Source: VXNE01 sp965261535 (lineage in GTDB: Bacteria; Pseudomonadota; Gammaproteobacteria; Pseudomonadales; Azotimanducaceae). From it: 64,000 nt of DNA. Location of the stretch: contig OZ253469.1 of NCBI GenBank assembly GCA_965261535.1, positions 2,418,001-2,482,000 of the forward strand, given 5' to 3'. This document shows positions 51,267-60,185 of this stretch, piece after piece. The translations under genes and the position numbers were made by a program. How positions within the stretch are numbered: position 1 is the stretch's first letter; each line of letters begins with the position of its first letter. Below the pieces are notes generated by a model. It saw only the letters and a list, made by a program, of their open reading frames with translations, searched no databases and was not told the origin of the DNA.

Positions 51267-52730
51267 ATGAGGAAATCGGCAGCGGGCAGTTTGCGCCGCG
51301 CGGCCCGTTGCGAGCAGCGGCATCCCAACAACCTTTTGTGGCGTCTGGGCGCGGGCGCGCTGGCGCTAGGTCTTGCCGCGTCTCTTGCCGCAGCCGAAGA
51401 CGGCGCGAATATCGAACAGCTCTATGCCGCGGCGAAGGCGAACGATCCGGTCCTGGGTGCTGCGCAAGCAGACTACCGGGCGCGCAAGGAGATCGTGCCC
51501 CAGTCGCGCGCCGCGTTGCTGCCGACCATCTCGATGGGCGGGTCGACGTCGAAGAACCGCCGCAGCTTCCCCGGTTCGCGCCTCGACCTCGATCCGAACA
51601 GCCCGAGCTTCGGGCAAATCTTTACGGTGCCGTCCCAGACCTCCAATAGCCACGGGTGGAATGCGCAGCTTCGGCAACCCGTATTCAATGCGGCGAGCTG
51701 GTTCAATTTCCGTCGCGCCCAGGCGTTGTCGGTCCAGGCGGAACATGATCTCGCCAATGCCGAACGCAATCTGATAGTTCGGGTCGCCGCCGCCTATCTC
51801 AACGTGCTTCGCGCGCAGGCGCGCGTGGAAGCGGCCCGCGCCGAAGAGCAGGCGGTAAAGCGACAACTGGAGCAGGTGCGGCAACGTTTCGATGTCGGTC
51901 TGGTGGCGATCACCGACGTGCTCGAATCGACGGCTGCCTACGATGCCGCGGTGGTGCGGCGCATCCAGGCGGATGGTGATCACGACGTGTTCTTCGAGAC
52001 CTTGAAGACCATCACCGGCGTGGCGCATGAAAGCGTCGACAGTCTCGACAGCGCGTTGCCCATTGTCGATCCGGAGCCAGACGACGAGGAGGCGTGGGTA
52101 GCGCGGGCGGTGAATTCCAACCTGAGTATCCTGAGCGCGCGCGAAGCGCTCACCGCGGCGCAGCGCGGCCACCGAGCGGTGCGCTCCGGTCACTTGCCGA
52201 CTCTAACGGCGGTCATTTCGCACAACAACTCGTCAACGGGCGGGTCCGGGTTGCTCGCCAGCCAGTCGGAAGCGCAGAGCTATGTCCTGTCGGCGCAGAT
52301 TCCGGTGTTCCAGGGTGGCGCGCTGTGGTCGCGCTCCAGGGAATCCCGCCATCAGGTCGAGCGGGCGCGTCAGTCCCTGCAGGAACGCGAGTCGACCGTG
52401 GTCCGAGACACGCGGAACCTGTTCCGCGCCGTCTCCACCGATGTCGTCCGCGTGCAGGCGAGAATCCGCGCCATCAAGTCGTCCGAGTCCGCGCTTGAGG
52501 CGACGCAGACAGGGTATGAGGTCGGCACGCGCAACATCGTCGACGTGTTGCAGGCGCAGCAGAGACTCTTCCTGTCGCAATTCGACTACGCCGACTCGCG
52601 CTACAACTACGTGCTCGACATGCTCCAGCTCAAACTGAGCGCGGGTTCGCTCGCGGAGTCCGATATCCGCGAGCTGGCAGACTATACCGACCCGTCGAAC
52701 CTGGTAGTCCGCATCATCCCGGAGCAATGA
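51267..52730 (+). CDS. tolC: TolC family outer membrane efflux protein
   Basis: The 487-residue protein has a signal peptide ending near AAEDGANIEQ (hydrophobic core GAGALALGLAASLA), then two OEP repeats: NAASWFNFRRAQALSVQAEHDL and GTRNIVDVLQAQQRLFLSQFDYADSRYNYV. It forms a trimeric outer-membrane channel-tunnel for type I secretion or RND/ABC efflux, possibly with the MacAB pair at 58-61 kb. A TAGACT box with extended TGG (51216-51224) may be its promoter. Its stop overlaps a duplicated fragment of waaA. Confidence 0.92.
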   Translation: MRKSAAGSLRRAARCEQRHPNNLLWRLGAGALALGLAASLAAAEDGANIEQLYAAAKANDPVLGAAQADYRARKEIVPQSRAALLPTISMGGSTSKNRRSFPGSRLDLDPNSPSFGQIFTVPSQTSNSHGWNAQLRQPVFNAASWFNFRRAQALSVQAEHDLANAERNLIVRVAAAYLNVLRAQARVEAARAEEQAVKRQLEQVRQRFDVGLVAITDVLESTAAYDAAVVRRIQADGDHDVFFETLKTITGVAHESVDSLDSALPIVDPEPDDEEAWVARAVNSNLSILSAREALTAAQRGHRAVRSGHLPTLTAVISHNNSSTGGSGLLASQSEAQSYVLSAQIPVFQGGALWSRSRESRHQVERARQSLQERESTVVRDTRNLFRAVSTDVVRVQARIRAIKSSESALEATQTGYEVGTRNIVDVLQAQQRLFLSQFDYADSRYNYVLDMLQLKLSAGSLAESDIRELADYTDPSNLVVRIIPEQ

Positions 52731-52803
52731 TCTGCTCGAGCCGTGCGAGCAGTTCATCGCTCGCGCCACGGTTCGCGTCGATCACTTCACGCGCCGCTTG
52801 ATG
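52727..52803 (-). repeat. Duplicate of the waaA 3' end
   Basis: On the minus strand this encodes QAAREVIDANRGASDELLARLEQII, matching the WaaA C-terminus (RAAREVIEANRGASDKLLARLEEII). It lies between tolC and the LLM gene, convergent with tolC, and has no waaA body. It marks where the LLM gene was inserted between tolC and waaA. Confidence 0.88.
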
Positions 52804-52843
52804 CTTCCCGGGCGCCGGTAGCAACCCGAAAGGAGGAGAAACA

Positions 52844-53914
52844 ATGGAATTCGGCGTGTCTTGCGGCCGTGTTTCACGTGTCGATTTCGTCGCTGAGGCC
52901 GAAGAACTCGGCTATGACTTTTGCTGGGCCGGCGACTCGCCCATGTTGTCATCCAATCCCTGGGCGACGCTCGCATTGATAGCGCAGCGCACTCACCGCA
53001 TGCGCATTGGTACTGGCGTTGCGATACCGGGCCTGCGCGGTGCGCCAGATATGGCAAACGGCATCGCCACGATAAATCAGCTCGCACCGGGACGCGTGTT
53101 TTTCGGCATCGGTACGGGAAATACGGCGATGCGGACGCTCGGGCGCGCGCCTATGCGGATAAAACCTTTTGCCGAGTACATTCGACTGGTTCGGGGATTG
53201 CTCCGCGGCGAGGAAGTCGAGTACTCCGAAAACGGCGACGCGCATGCAATCCGATTCCAGCGACAGGGCCAGGGCAATTACGATCTGAGCGCTCCCATAC
53301 CCATCCACGTTGGCGGCTTTGGTCCCCGAGCGCAGGCACTTGCCGGCGAGTTGGGAGATGGCTTGATTACCGGCATCCCACGTGGCGGCGGCATTGCCGA
53401 GGCGCTCGCGAACGTACGCCGCGGGGCGGAGCGCGCCGGTCGCGTACTGGATCAATTCCATACCAGCGCACTGGTCAACCTGATGGTGTTGGAACCTGGC
53501 GAGACGCTGGACTCCCGGCGGGTGGTCGAACAATTGGGCCCGTCCATCATGGCGAATGTGCACTACCTCGTGGACGCAGCTCGGGATGTTGGAATCGAGC
53601 CGCCGGCCTATGTGCGTCCGATCTGGGACGACTATCTTGCCTTTCACGAGTCGCGCGACGCGAAACACCGACACCAGATGCTCCACCAGAGCCACTACAG
53701 TTATATCGACGAAGACGAGGCACGGTTCATCACGCCAGAACTGGTGAGGGCTTTCGGCATCGTCGGTGAGCCCGATGAGATCATCGAGCAGCTCCAGGCG
53801 TTGGAAGCCCAGGGGCTTGATGCGATCTGCTTCATTCCACCCGGCGGTAACGCGCGCGGTGCGTACAGGGCCTTCGCCAAGGACGTGATCGCGAGGATGA
53901 GAGCGGGCCAATAG
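52844..53914 (+). CDS. LLM class flavin-dependent oxidoreductase 1
   Basis: The 356-residue TIM-barrel protein belongs to the bacterial luciferase-like family (MEFGVSCGRVSRVDFVAEAEELGYDFCWAGD; TINQLAPGRVFFGIGTGNTA; PIPIHVGGFGPRAQALAGELGDGLITGIP). It likely uses FMN or F420; the sequence resembles F420-dependent methylenetetrahydromethanopterin reductase-like members. A very strong Shine-Dalgarno AAAGGAGGAG precedes it. Its end is only 3 bp from the waaA stop. Substrate unknown. Confidence 0.85.
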   Translation: MEFGVSCGRVSRVDFVAEAEELGYDFCWAGDSPMLSSNPWATLALIAQRTHRMRIGTGVAIPGLRGAPDMANGIATINQLAPGRVFFGIGTGNTAMRTLGRAPMRIKPFAEYIRLVRGLLRGEEVEYSENGDAHAIRFQRQGQGNYDLSAPIPIHVGGFGPRAQALAGELGDGLITGIPRGGGIAEALANVRRGAERAGRVLDQFHTSALVNLMVLEPGETLDSRRVVEQLGPSIMANVHYLVDAARDVGIEPPAYVRPIWDDYLAFHESRDAKHRHQMLHQSHYSYIDEDEARFITPELVRAFGIVGEPDEIIEQLQALEAQGLDAICFIPPGGNARGAYRAFAKDVIARMRAGQ

Positions 53915-53917
53915 TCC

Positions 53918-55180
53918 CTAAGGGATGATCTCCTCCAGCCGGGCGAGCAGTTTGTCGCTCGCACCGCGGTTCGCTTCGATGACTTCACGCGCTGCGCGGC
54001 CCTGGGCACGGCGTCGCTCGGGGTCGGCGAGCAGGTCTGCGACCGCGCCGGCCAGGCTGTCCCCATCGACGGAGGCCAGGCAGCCAGCGTCTGCGAACTG
54101 TTGGGTGATCTCGGCGAAATTGAAGCGGTAGCGGGCCATCAGCATCGGGGCGCCGTGGACCGCCGCTTCGATGGGGTTGTGTCCGCCCACGGGCACCAGG
54201 CTGCCGCCGAGGAAGGCGACCTGCGCGACTCCGTACCAGTACAGCAGTTGGCCCATCACATCGACGATCAGAACGCTTGTCTCCTTCTCGCCGGACGGGC
54301 CGTTGTCCGACAAGCGGACCGACGACAGTCCCCTCCTGTCGCACAGCGCCGCCACCTCATCGACCCGACGGGGATGGCGCGGAACGAGCACGAGCAGCAG
54401 GTTCGGGAACCGACGCAGCAGTTCAGCGTGCGCGGAGAGCACGACCTCTTCTTCGCCGGGATGGGTGCTGCCCGCGATCCATGCGGGCCGGTCGGGCGCC
54501 CATTCCTGGCGCAAACGCTCGACTTCGCTGTCGAGATCGGACGGGATATCAAGATCGAACTTGATGCTGCCGGTAACTTCCAGCTTGGCATTGTCCGCTC
54601 CGAGCGCTTCGAACCGACGCGCCGTTTCCGGGTACTGGCAGAACAGGTGATCGACGTCCCGCAGCATGGCGCGCGTCAGACCCGAGACATGGGCATAGCG
54701 GCGCGCTGATCGTTCCGACAGCCGGGCGTTGACGAGGGAAGTGACAGCGCCGCGCCTCTTGGCGCCGCGAATGATGTTTGGCCACAGTTCGGTTTCCATC
54801 AACACCAGCGCCCTGGGTTCGACGCGCCGCAGGAACCGGGCCACGGCCCAGGGAAAATCGTAGGGCGCGTAACAGTGATCGACGATGTCGCCCAGCCGCT
54901 CGATCACCTGCTCGCTCCCGGCCGGCGTCGTGGTCGTCACCAGGAACCGCTGCTCCGGCATCCGCGCCCTGAGCGCGCGTATCGTCGGTGCCGCCCCGAT
55001 GGCCTCGCCCGCGGAAACCGTGTGGAACCAGACCACGTCCCGTCCCACGCTTTCGGGAACCCGCCCCCAGCGTTCACCGCGTCGCTCGGCGTAAGCGGGC
55101 TCGCTCCTGACCCTCGCGATCAGGCGCAGCCAGACAAACGGCAGGGCCAGTAGCAGCAGCAGATTGTAGACAACGCGCAT
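53918..55180 (-). CDS. waaA: 3-deoxy-D-manno-octulosonic acid transferase
   Basis: The 420-residue glycosyltransferase adds Kdo to lipid IVA at the inner membrane. It begins MRVVYNLLLLLALPFVWLRLI (membrane anchor), then HTVSAGEAIGAAPTIRALRARMP, TTTTPAGSEQV, IRGAKRRGAVTSLVNARLSERS, LFCQYPETARRFEALG, WIAGSTHPGEEE and GGSLVPVGGHNPIEAA. The start ATG at 55180 fits the family. The 26-residue C-terminal end is repeated at 52727-52803. Confidence 0.95.
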   Translation of the reverse strand: MRVVYNLLLLLALPFVWLRLIARVRSEPAYAERRGERWGRVPESVGRDVVWFHTVSAGEAIGAAPTIRALRARMPEQRFLVTTTTPAGSEQVIERLGDIVDHCYAPYDFPWAVARFLRRVEPRALVLMETELWPNIIRGAKRRGAVTSLVNARLSERSARRYAHVSGLTRAMLRDVDHLFCQYPETARRFEALGADNAKLEVTGSIKFDLDIPSDLDSEVERLRQEWAPDRPAWIAGSTHPGEEEVVLSAHAELLRRFPNLLLVLVPRHPRRVDEVAALCDRRGLSSVRLSDNGPSGEKETSVLIVDVMGQLLYWYGVAQVAFLGGSLVPVGGHNPIEAAVHGAPMLMARYRFNFAEITQQFADAGCLASVDGDSLAGAVADLLADPERRRAQGRAAREVIEANRGASDKLLARLEEIIP

Positions 55181-55303
55181 AGAGATCGTCGAGGTCGACG
55201 CATGAATTGGGCAAATCGTACACCCAAGGCTCTCCGGAGATTTGGCCTGGCGCCTTGCCATCGTGTGCCGCATCGGCTCCATCGCGAACCGTACATTGTT
55301 TTA

Positions 55304-55327
55304 GGTTCGAATCCCCCATCTTTCGCT
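55304..55327 (+). other. Possible tRNA 3'-end fragment
   Basis: GGTTCGAATCCCCCATCTTT is the classic T-loop and 3' acceptor form seen in tRNA-Ser, followed by TCGCTCA close to a CGCCA end. No cloverleaf can be built upstream. A truncated tRNA copy, such as an old integration site, or chance. Confidence 0.3.
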
Positions 55328-55432
55328 CAGAACCCCTGTGGGCGTTTGTTCGCGAATGACCCTTGTGCTAAAAAGGAGCAGCAAGTCCGAGGGGTAACCC
55401 CCCCCGAATTCAAATGGGAAGGGAGAGTTGTC

Positions 55433-56557
55433 ATAGACATTGGGTACTTTACTACCTGGCCGGCAAAGCAGGGCGAATCGGAGGCGGAATGTTTCGCCAA
55501 CAACTTCAACGACGTCAGGACAGTGGACGAGATGGGGTGGGACGTTGTCTGGACCGCGTCAACCCCGTTGGCGGGCGCGAACCCCGAGCCGTTTGTGCTG
55601 TCCTCGGCGATAGCGGGAATGACCAAACAGATCAAGATCGGGACCGCGGTCCACCTTCTGCATAACCTGAAGTTACCCGGCGAGAAATATCTGACGGACG
55701 TCCAGGAGGGCGGTCAAACCATCGTTAGAAGGGGGATCGTGGCTGAAAGACGCAGTTATTCCTTTGATCAGTTGTTGCCGCCGGACCCGATCATCATCGC
55801 GCAAGAGGTCGCGATGGTCGACCACATCAGCAATGGTCGTTTCATATACGGCGTCGGGGGAGACACGGCTGGTGACGCTGTCCGCCGGAGGCATTTTCTC
55901 GAGTTCCTCGAGGTCATGAAGAGCATCTGGACGGACGAGGGCGATTTCTCGGGATTCGATGGGGAGTTTTATAAATATCCCACGCCCCCGGCCGGTATGC
56001 GGATCAGCCCCAAGCCGGTCCAGAAGCCCCATCCACCGATTCTCCTGGCGGTCGACAGCCAGCAGGGCTTCGTGCCCATGGGAGAAATAGGCTATCGGGT
56101 CGGGATCAGAGGCAATATCGACGCGCAACGGGGTACCAAGTATGGGAAACAGGGGGATTCCGTCCTGAAGCAGGATGTCGACAAGTACCGGCAGGCCTGG
56201 AAAGACGCAGGCCACGCGGGCAACCCCGGTGTGGCGATCCGCATACCCACGCATGTGGCTGCAACCCAGAAGGAGTCCAACCGCTTCAAGGAGGCCCTTG
56301 CCCAGGAGCGCGCACAACGGGCAGTGGCGATGGGGCGACCAAGTCCCGCCGCCGGTCGCCTGGATGGCCGTTCCTCGAACTCGACGGAACTGTTCGGGAC
56401 GCCGGAAGAGGTTGTGGATCGGATTCAAGAGTTGCAGGAACTCTTCGGCGTAGACGAACTGTTGTGCGAACTGCATTTGGGGAACTCGGTCACGCGCGAG
56501 AGCATGCAGCAAGTCATGCGGGTCATGACCGACAAGGTGCTCCCCCAGGTCAAGTGA
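55433..56557 (+). CDS. LLM class flavin-dependent oxidoreductase 2
   Basis: The conserved part begins IDIGYFTTWPAKQGESEAE and includes AQEVAMVDHISNGRFIYGVGGD and SPKPVQKPHPPILLAV, about 370 residues of luciferase-like fold, more distant from the other two. A Shine-Dalgarno (GGGAAGGGAGAG) ends 6 bp before ATA at 55433, but there is no ATG, GTG or TTG in frame there; the nearest are TTG near 55347 or ATG at 55202. The start is therefore unresolved and a rare start or a lost start codon is possible. Confidence 0.75.
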   Translation: MDIGYFTTWPAKQGESEAECFANNFNDVRTVDEMGWDVVWTASTPLAGANPEPFVLSSAIAGMTKQIKIGTAVHLLHNLKLPGEKYLTDVQEGGQTIVRRGIVAERRSYSFDQLLPPDPIIIAQEVAMVDHISNGRFIYGVGGDTAGDAVRRRHFLEFLEVMKSIWTDEGDFSGFDGEFYKYPTPPAGMRISPKPVQKPHPPILLAVDSQQGFVPMGEIGYRVGIRGNIDAQRGTKYGKQGDSVLKQDVDKYRQAWKDAGHAGNPGVAIRIPTHVAATQKESNRFKEALAQERAQRAVAMGRPSPAAGRLDGRSSNSTELFGTPEEVVDRIQELQELFGVDELLCELHLGNSVTRESMQQVMRVMTDKVLPQVK

Positions 56558-56572
56558 GGCAGGTCATGCCTC
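56556..56572 (+). terminator. Short hairpin after LLM gene 2
   Basis: Perfect GAGGCA/TGCCTC stem with 5-nt loop starting inside the stop codon. No T-run. Confidence 0.35.
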
Positions 56573-56696
56573 CCCTGTGAGGTTGCCTGCCGGCACGATT
56601 CCGGTGAGGTCTGGGCGGGCGGCTCGCCTGCCCGTCGATCCGTCCCACGAGAATCCCGGATGTACTATGCGCGCATAGGGTGATCGCGAGGACGAC

Positions 56697-57875
56697 ATGG
56701 CCATCCTGCAAGACGTTCGCGTGCTGGACTTCAGCCGCTATATCGCCGGGCCGTTCTGCGGCATGTTGTTGGCCGATCTCGGCGCCGATGTCATTCGAAT
56801 CGAGAAGGTCGACGGCAGCGAAGATCGCTACTACCAACCGGTGACCGCGGATGGACAGGGCGGCACTTTCATGGCGTTGAACCGGAACAAGCGCGGCCTG
56901 ACGCTGAATCCCCGGAAGCCGGAAGGCCAGGAGATCCTCAAAAGGCTCGTCGCAACGGCGGATGTCGTCATCGCAAATCTGCCGCCAGACACGCTTGCGT
57001 CCATGGGACTCGACTACGCCAGCTTGTCGGCCATCAAGCCGGACATCATCCTCACGACGAGTACCGCCTTCGGTTCCGGCGGTCCATACGGATCGCGCGT
57101 CGGCTTCGACGGCGTGGCGCAAGCGATGTCCGGCAACATGCACCTGACCGGATACGAAGAGCCGATGAAGAACCACCTGCCCTACGTCGACTATGCCACC
57201 GCGTCCCTGAACGCCGTGGGGACCCTGGCGGCGATCATCCATCGCATGCGCACCGGCGAAGGCCAGCATGTGGAAGGTTGCCTTTTGGGCTCGGCGCTTA
57301 CGATCGCCAACGGCGTGCTGATCGAGCAGGCGATCCTGAAGAAGAATCGTGTCGGCACGGGCAACCGGAGCCAGACCTCAGCGCCGTCGGACGCCTTCCG
57401 CACCAGGGACGGCTGGGTGCTCGTGCAGGTGGCGGGCAATCCGCTGTTCGAGCGCTGGGTGAAACTGCTGGGCGAACCACATTGGCTCGAGGACTCGCGA
57501 TACGCGACCGACCAGGCGCGCGGCGACAACGGTATCGACATCAGCGAACGCACCGCCGCGTGGGCCGCCGAACGGACCACGGCGGAAGCGATGGAGGAAC
57601 TGGCGGCCGCGCGCATCCCGTGCGGCGAGGTGTTGACGCCCGCCGCCGCTCTCACGAACGAGCAGGTGGTCGACCAGGGATTCTTCGAACCCGTCGACTA
57701 TCCGGGTCTCTCCCAACCTGCTCCGTTGGCTCGGATGCCCCTGGATTTTTCCGGTGTCGATACCGGCATCAGCCGACGGGCGCCAAGCTTAAGCGAGCAC
57801 ACGGACGAGATACTGGCAGAACTCGGATACGAGGCTGAGGTGATCGAAGACCTGCGCGCACGCCGCGTTATCTGA
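56697..57875 (+). CDS. Class III CoA-transferase (CaiB/BaiF family)
   Basis: The 392-residue enzyme has MAILQDVRVLDFSRYIAGPFCGMLLADLGADVIRIEK, NRNKRGLTLNPRKPEG, a catalytic-type Asp165 in PYVDYATASLNAVGTL and GEGQHVEGCLLGSAL. Such enzymes move CoA between organic acids; the substrate cannot be told. It is near LLM oxidoreductases, a combination common in marine gammaproteobacteria that degrade unusual carbon compounds, but no operon link is evident: 139 bp before and 43 bp after. Confidence 0.92.
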   Translation: MAILQDVRVLDFSRYIAGPFCGMLLADLGADVIRIEKVDGSEDRYYQPVTADGQGGTFMALNRNKRGLTLNPRKPEGQEILKRLVATADVVIANLPPDTLASMGLDYASLSAIKPDIILTTSTAFGSGGPYGSRVGFDGVAQAMSGNMHLTGYEEPMKNHLPYVDYATASLNAVGTLAAIIHRMRTGEGQHVEGCLLGSALTIANGVLIEQAILKKNRVGTGNRSQTSAPSDAFRTRDGWVLVQVAGNPLFERWVKLLGEPHWLEDSRYATDQARGDNGIDISERTAAWAAERTTAEAMEELAAARIPCGEVLTPAAALTNEQVVDQGFFEPVDYPGLSQPAPLARMPLDFSGVDTGISRRAPSLSEHTDEILAELGYEAEVIEDLRARRVI

Positions 57876-57918
57876 CGGCGCGACGGATCGAAGGCGTATC
57901 GACGTATAGTTATCAAGC

Positions 57919-59484
57919 ATGAATATCGCAAGAAAACCGCGCGCCGTTCTGGTCCTCGTTGCCCTGTTGGCGGTCGGCGCCGCCGTCTCGCTGTATGCCC
58001 TGTCACCGTCGGGAGAGCAGATCGACTATCGGCTGAGCGCCGTAGCGGTGGGCGACATCGAAAGCGTCGTCCTCTCCGCCGGGACCCTGGCCGCGTTGAA
58101 TACCGTCGTGGTCGGCTCCCAGCTCTCGGGACAGTTGGCTGAACTGCATGCGGACTTCAATGACACTGTGGAGGCGGGCGAAGTCATCGCGCGCATCGAC
58201 CCGAGGACTTTCCAGGCGCGCGTGTTGCAGAACCAGGCGGATGTCGCTGTCGCGAGGGGCAACATAGAAAGTCGCAAGGCGGAGTTGCGGCGGGCCGAAG
58301 CAACCCTGGGACAGGCCGAGCGCGAACTCGCGCGCCGGCAAACGCTGCAGGCGCGCGGACATGTTTCGGCGACGGAACTTGATAGGGACATCACGCTGGT
58401 GGAAACGTCACAAGCGCAGGTCGCCGTGGCGAAGGCCGCCATCGGCAATGCGCGGGCGACGCTGGAGCAGCGTCAGGCGGCATCGGCGCAATCCAGACTG
58501 GATCTTGAACGGACGTACATTCGTTCACCGGTTTCCGGGACCGTGATCAACCGGCAAGTGGAGCTCGGTCAGACCGTGGCGGCGAGTTTCTCGGCGCCGG
58601 AGCTTTTCGAGATCGGCCAGGACCTGCATCGGATGAAGGTCGAAGCGAGCGTCGACGAAGCCGACATCGGTCGCATCCGCGAAGGCATGCCGTGCCGTTT
58701 CACGGTGGACGCTTACCCGGACCGGCGCTTCTTCGGGCGCATCCAGCAGATTCGCAAGGCGCCGAACATCGTGCAGAACGTGGTGACCTATAAAGTGATC
58801 ATTACTGCGGACAACAACGATCTGGCGCTGTTGCCCGGCATGACAGCGAGCGTGCAGATCGTATTGGGAAGCAAGAGCGAAGTGGTCAAGGTGTCCAACG
58901 CGGCGTTGCGTTTCGCGCCACGAGGCACCGTCCGAGAGACACCGCGACCGGATGTTCAACCTGCCGCTGCAGCGGCACCGTTCGGCGGCGGGGCGCGCGG
59001 GGACGGCCGCCGGGCAGGAGGCGGTCGAGGGGAGGGCTTTGCGGGCGGCGGTCGCGGAGGCGGTTTTGGAGGCGGCGGTCGAGGCGGCCTGGCGGAAACC
59101 GTCCGAACCGAGTTGGAGCTGACTCCCGAACAGGACAAAGAACTGGACGAGATGGTAGAGGCGCAACGCGACAACATGCGCCAGGCATTCCGGTCGGGCG
59201 GCGGAGACCGCGAGGCCATGCGGGCGCGCATGCAGTCGATGCGCGCGGCGATGGAGCGGGAAATTGAAACCATCCTGACGCCCGAGCAACTGGAGAAATT
59301 GCGCGCCTTGCAGGACCGGACCTCGGGCCAGCGCCGGACGTCGGTCTGGCTATTGGGAGACGACGGCGAACCGGAGGAGCGACGCATAGTTGTCGGTCTG
59401 CACGACGATGAAGCGACGGAGGTTATCTCGGGTCTCGAGAAGGGCGAAGAGGTGATCGTGCGCGCCATGTACGCGGAGAACTGA
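57919..59484 (+). CDS. MacA-type periplasmic adaptor with Spy-like insertion
   Basis: The 521-residue membrane-fusion protein has an N-terminal anchor (VLVLVALLAVGAAVSLYAL), a lipoyl half-motif pair, a helical hairpin (about 95-200) and a beta-barrel (GMTASVQIVLGSK). From residue 340 it has an unusual insertion: a Gly-rich linker (355-390) and a helical segment with two LTPEQ motifs (401 and 453) like Spy/CpxP periplasmic chaperones, before the final membrane-proximal domain (RRIVVGLHDDEATEVISGLEKGEEV). Operon with the ABC genes by 1-bp overlap. Confidence 0.9.
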   Translation: MNIARKPRAVLVLVALLAVGAAVSLYALSPSGEQIDYRLSAVAVGDIESVVLSAGTLAALNTVVVGSQLSGQLAELHADFNDTVEAGEVIARIDPRTFQARVLQNQADVAVARGNIESRKAELRRAEATLGQAERELARRQTLQARGHVSATELDRDITLVETSQAQVAVAKAAIGNARATLEQRQAASAQSRLDLERTYIRSPVSGTVINRQVELGQTVAASFSAPELFEIGQDLHRMKVEASVDEADIGRIREGMPCRFTVDAYPDRRFFGRIQQIRKAPNIVQNVVTYKVIITADNNDLALLPGMTASVQIVLGSKSEVVKVSNAALRFAPRGTVRETPRPDVQPAAAAAPFGGGARGDGRRAGGGRGEGFAGGGRGGGFGGGGRGGLAETVRTELELTPEQDKELDEMVEAQRDNMRQAFRSGGGDREAMRARMQSMRAAMEREIETILTPEQLEKLRALQDRTSGQRRTSVWLLGDDGEPEERRIVVGLHDDEATEVISGLEKGEEVIVRAMYAEN

Positions 59485-60185
59485 TGGCCTTCCTCCGCTG
59501 CCACGATGTCCATAAGGATTACACCGTCGGCACGGAGACGGTGCGCGCGCTCGATGGTGTATCGCTCGCCATCGACCGCGGCGAGTTCGTCTCCGTGATG
59601 GGACCGTCCGGCTCCGGCAAGTCGACGTTCATGAACCTGATCGGCTGCCTCGACAGGCCGAACAGCGGCAGCATCGAACTCGACGGCGAACGCGTATCGG
59701 ATCTGGCGAGTGACAGCTTGGCGGGCGTGCGCAACCGCAAGATCGGTTTCGTGTTCCAGCAATTCAACCTGCTCGGACGCACCACCGCCCTGGACAACGT
59801 CGCCCTGCCGCTGCTCTATGCGGGCGTTGATCGGACCGAGCGCACCAAGCGCGCTGGCGAGGCGCTTGCGAGGGTCGGTCTCGACGACCGCGCACAACAC
59901 CTGCCGTCGCAGCTTTCGGGCGGCCAGCAGCAGCGCGTGGCGATCGCCCGCGCCCTGGTGAACTCTCCCGACATGTTGCTGGCCGACGAACCGACGGGCG
60001 CCCTCGACACCGCGACGGGCCGGGAGATCATGAATCTGTTCCAGACACTCAACGAAGCGGGACTTACGGTGATTGTCGTGACGCACGAAGCGGAAGTCGC
60101 GGACTACGCCCGCCGAATCCTGAGGTTTCGCGACGGCGTCATCATGTCGGACACAATGGACGAAGTGCGCCATGTCGCTGTTTGA
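59484..60185 (+). CDS. ABC transporter ATP-binding protein (MacB/LolD type)
   Basis: The 233-residue subunit has Walker A GPSGSGKST, Q-loop FVFQQFNLL, signature LSGGQQQRVAIARAL, Walker B LLADEPTGALD and switch His in VVTHEAE. It is a separate polypeptide, unlike E. coli MacB where it is fused to the permease. Start overlaps the adaptor stop (TGATG), end overlaps the permease by 14 bp. Confidence 0.94.
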   Translation: MAFLRCHDVHKDYTVGTETVRALDGVSLAIDRGEFVSVMGPSGSGKSTFMNLIGCLDRPNSGSIELDGERVSDLASDSLAGVRNRKIGFVFQQFNLLGRTTALDNVALPLLYAGVDRTERTKRAGEALARVGLDDRAQHLPSQLSGGQQQRVAIARALVNSPDMLLADEPTGALDTATGREIMNLFQTLNEAGLTVIVVTHEAEVADYARRILRFRDGVIMSDTMDEVRHVAV

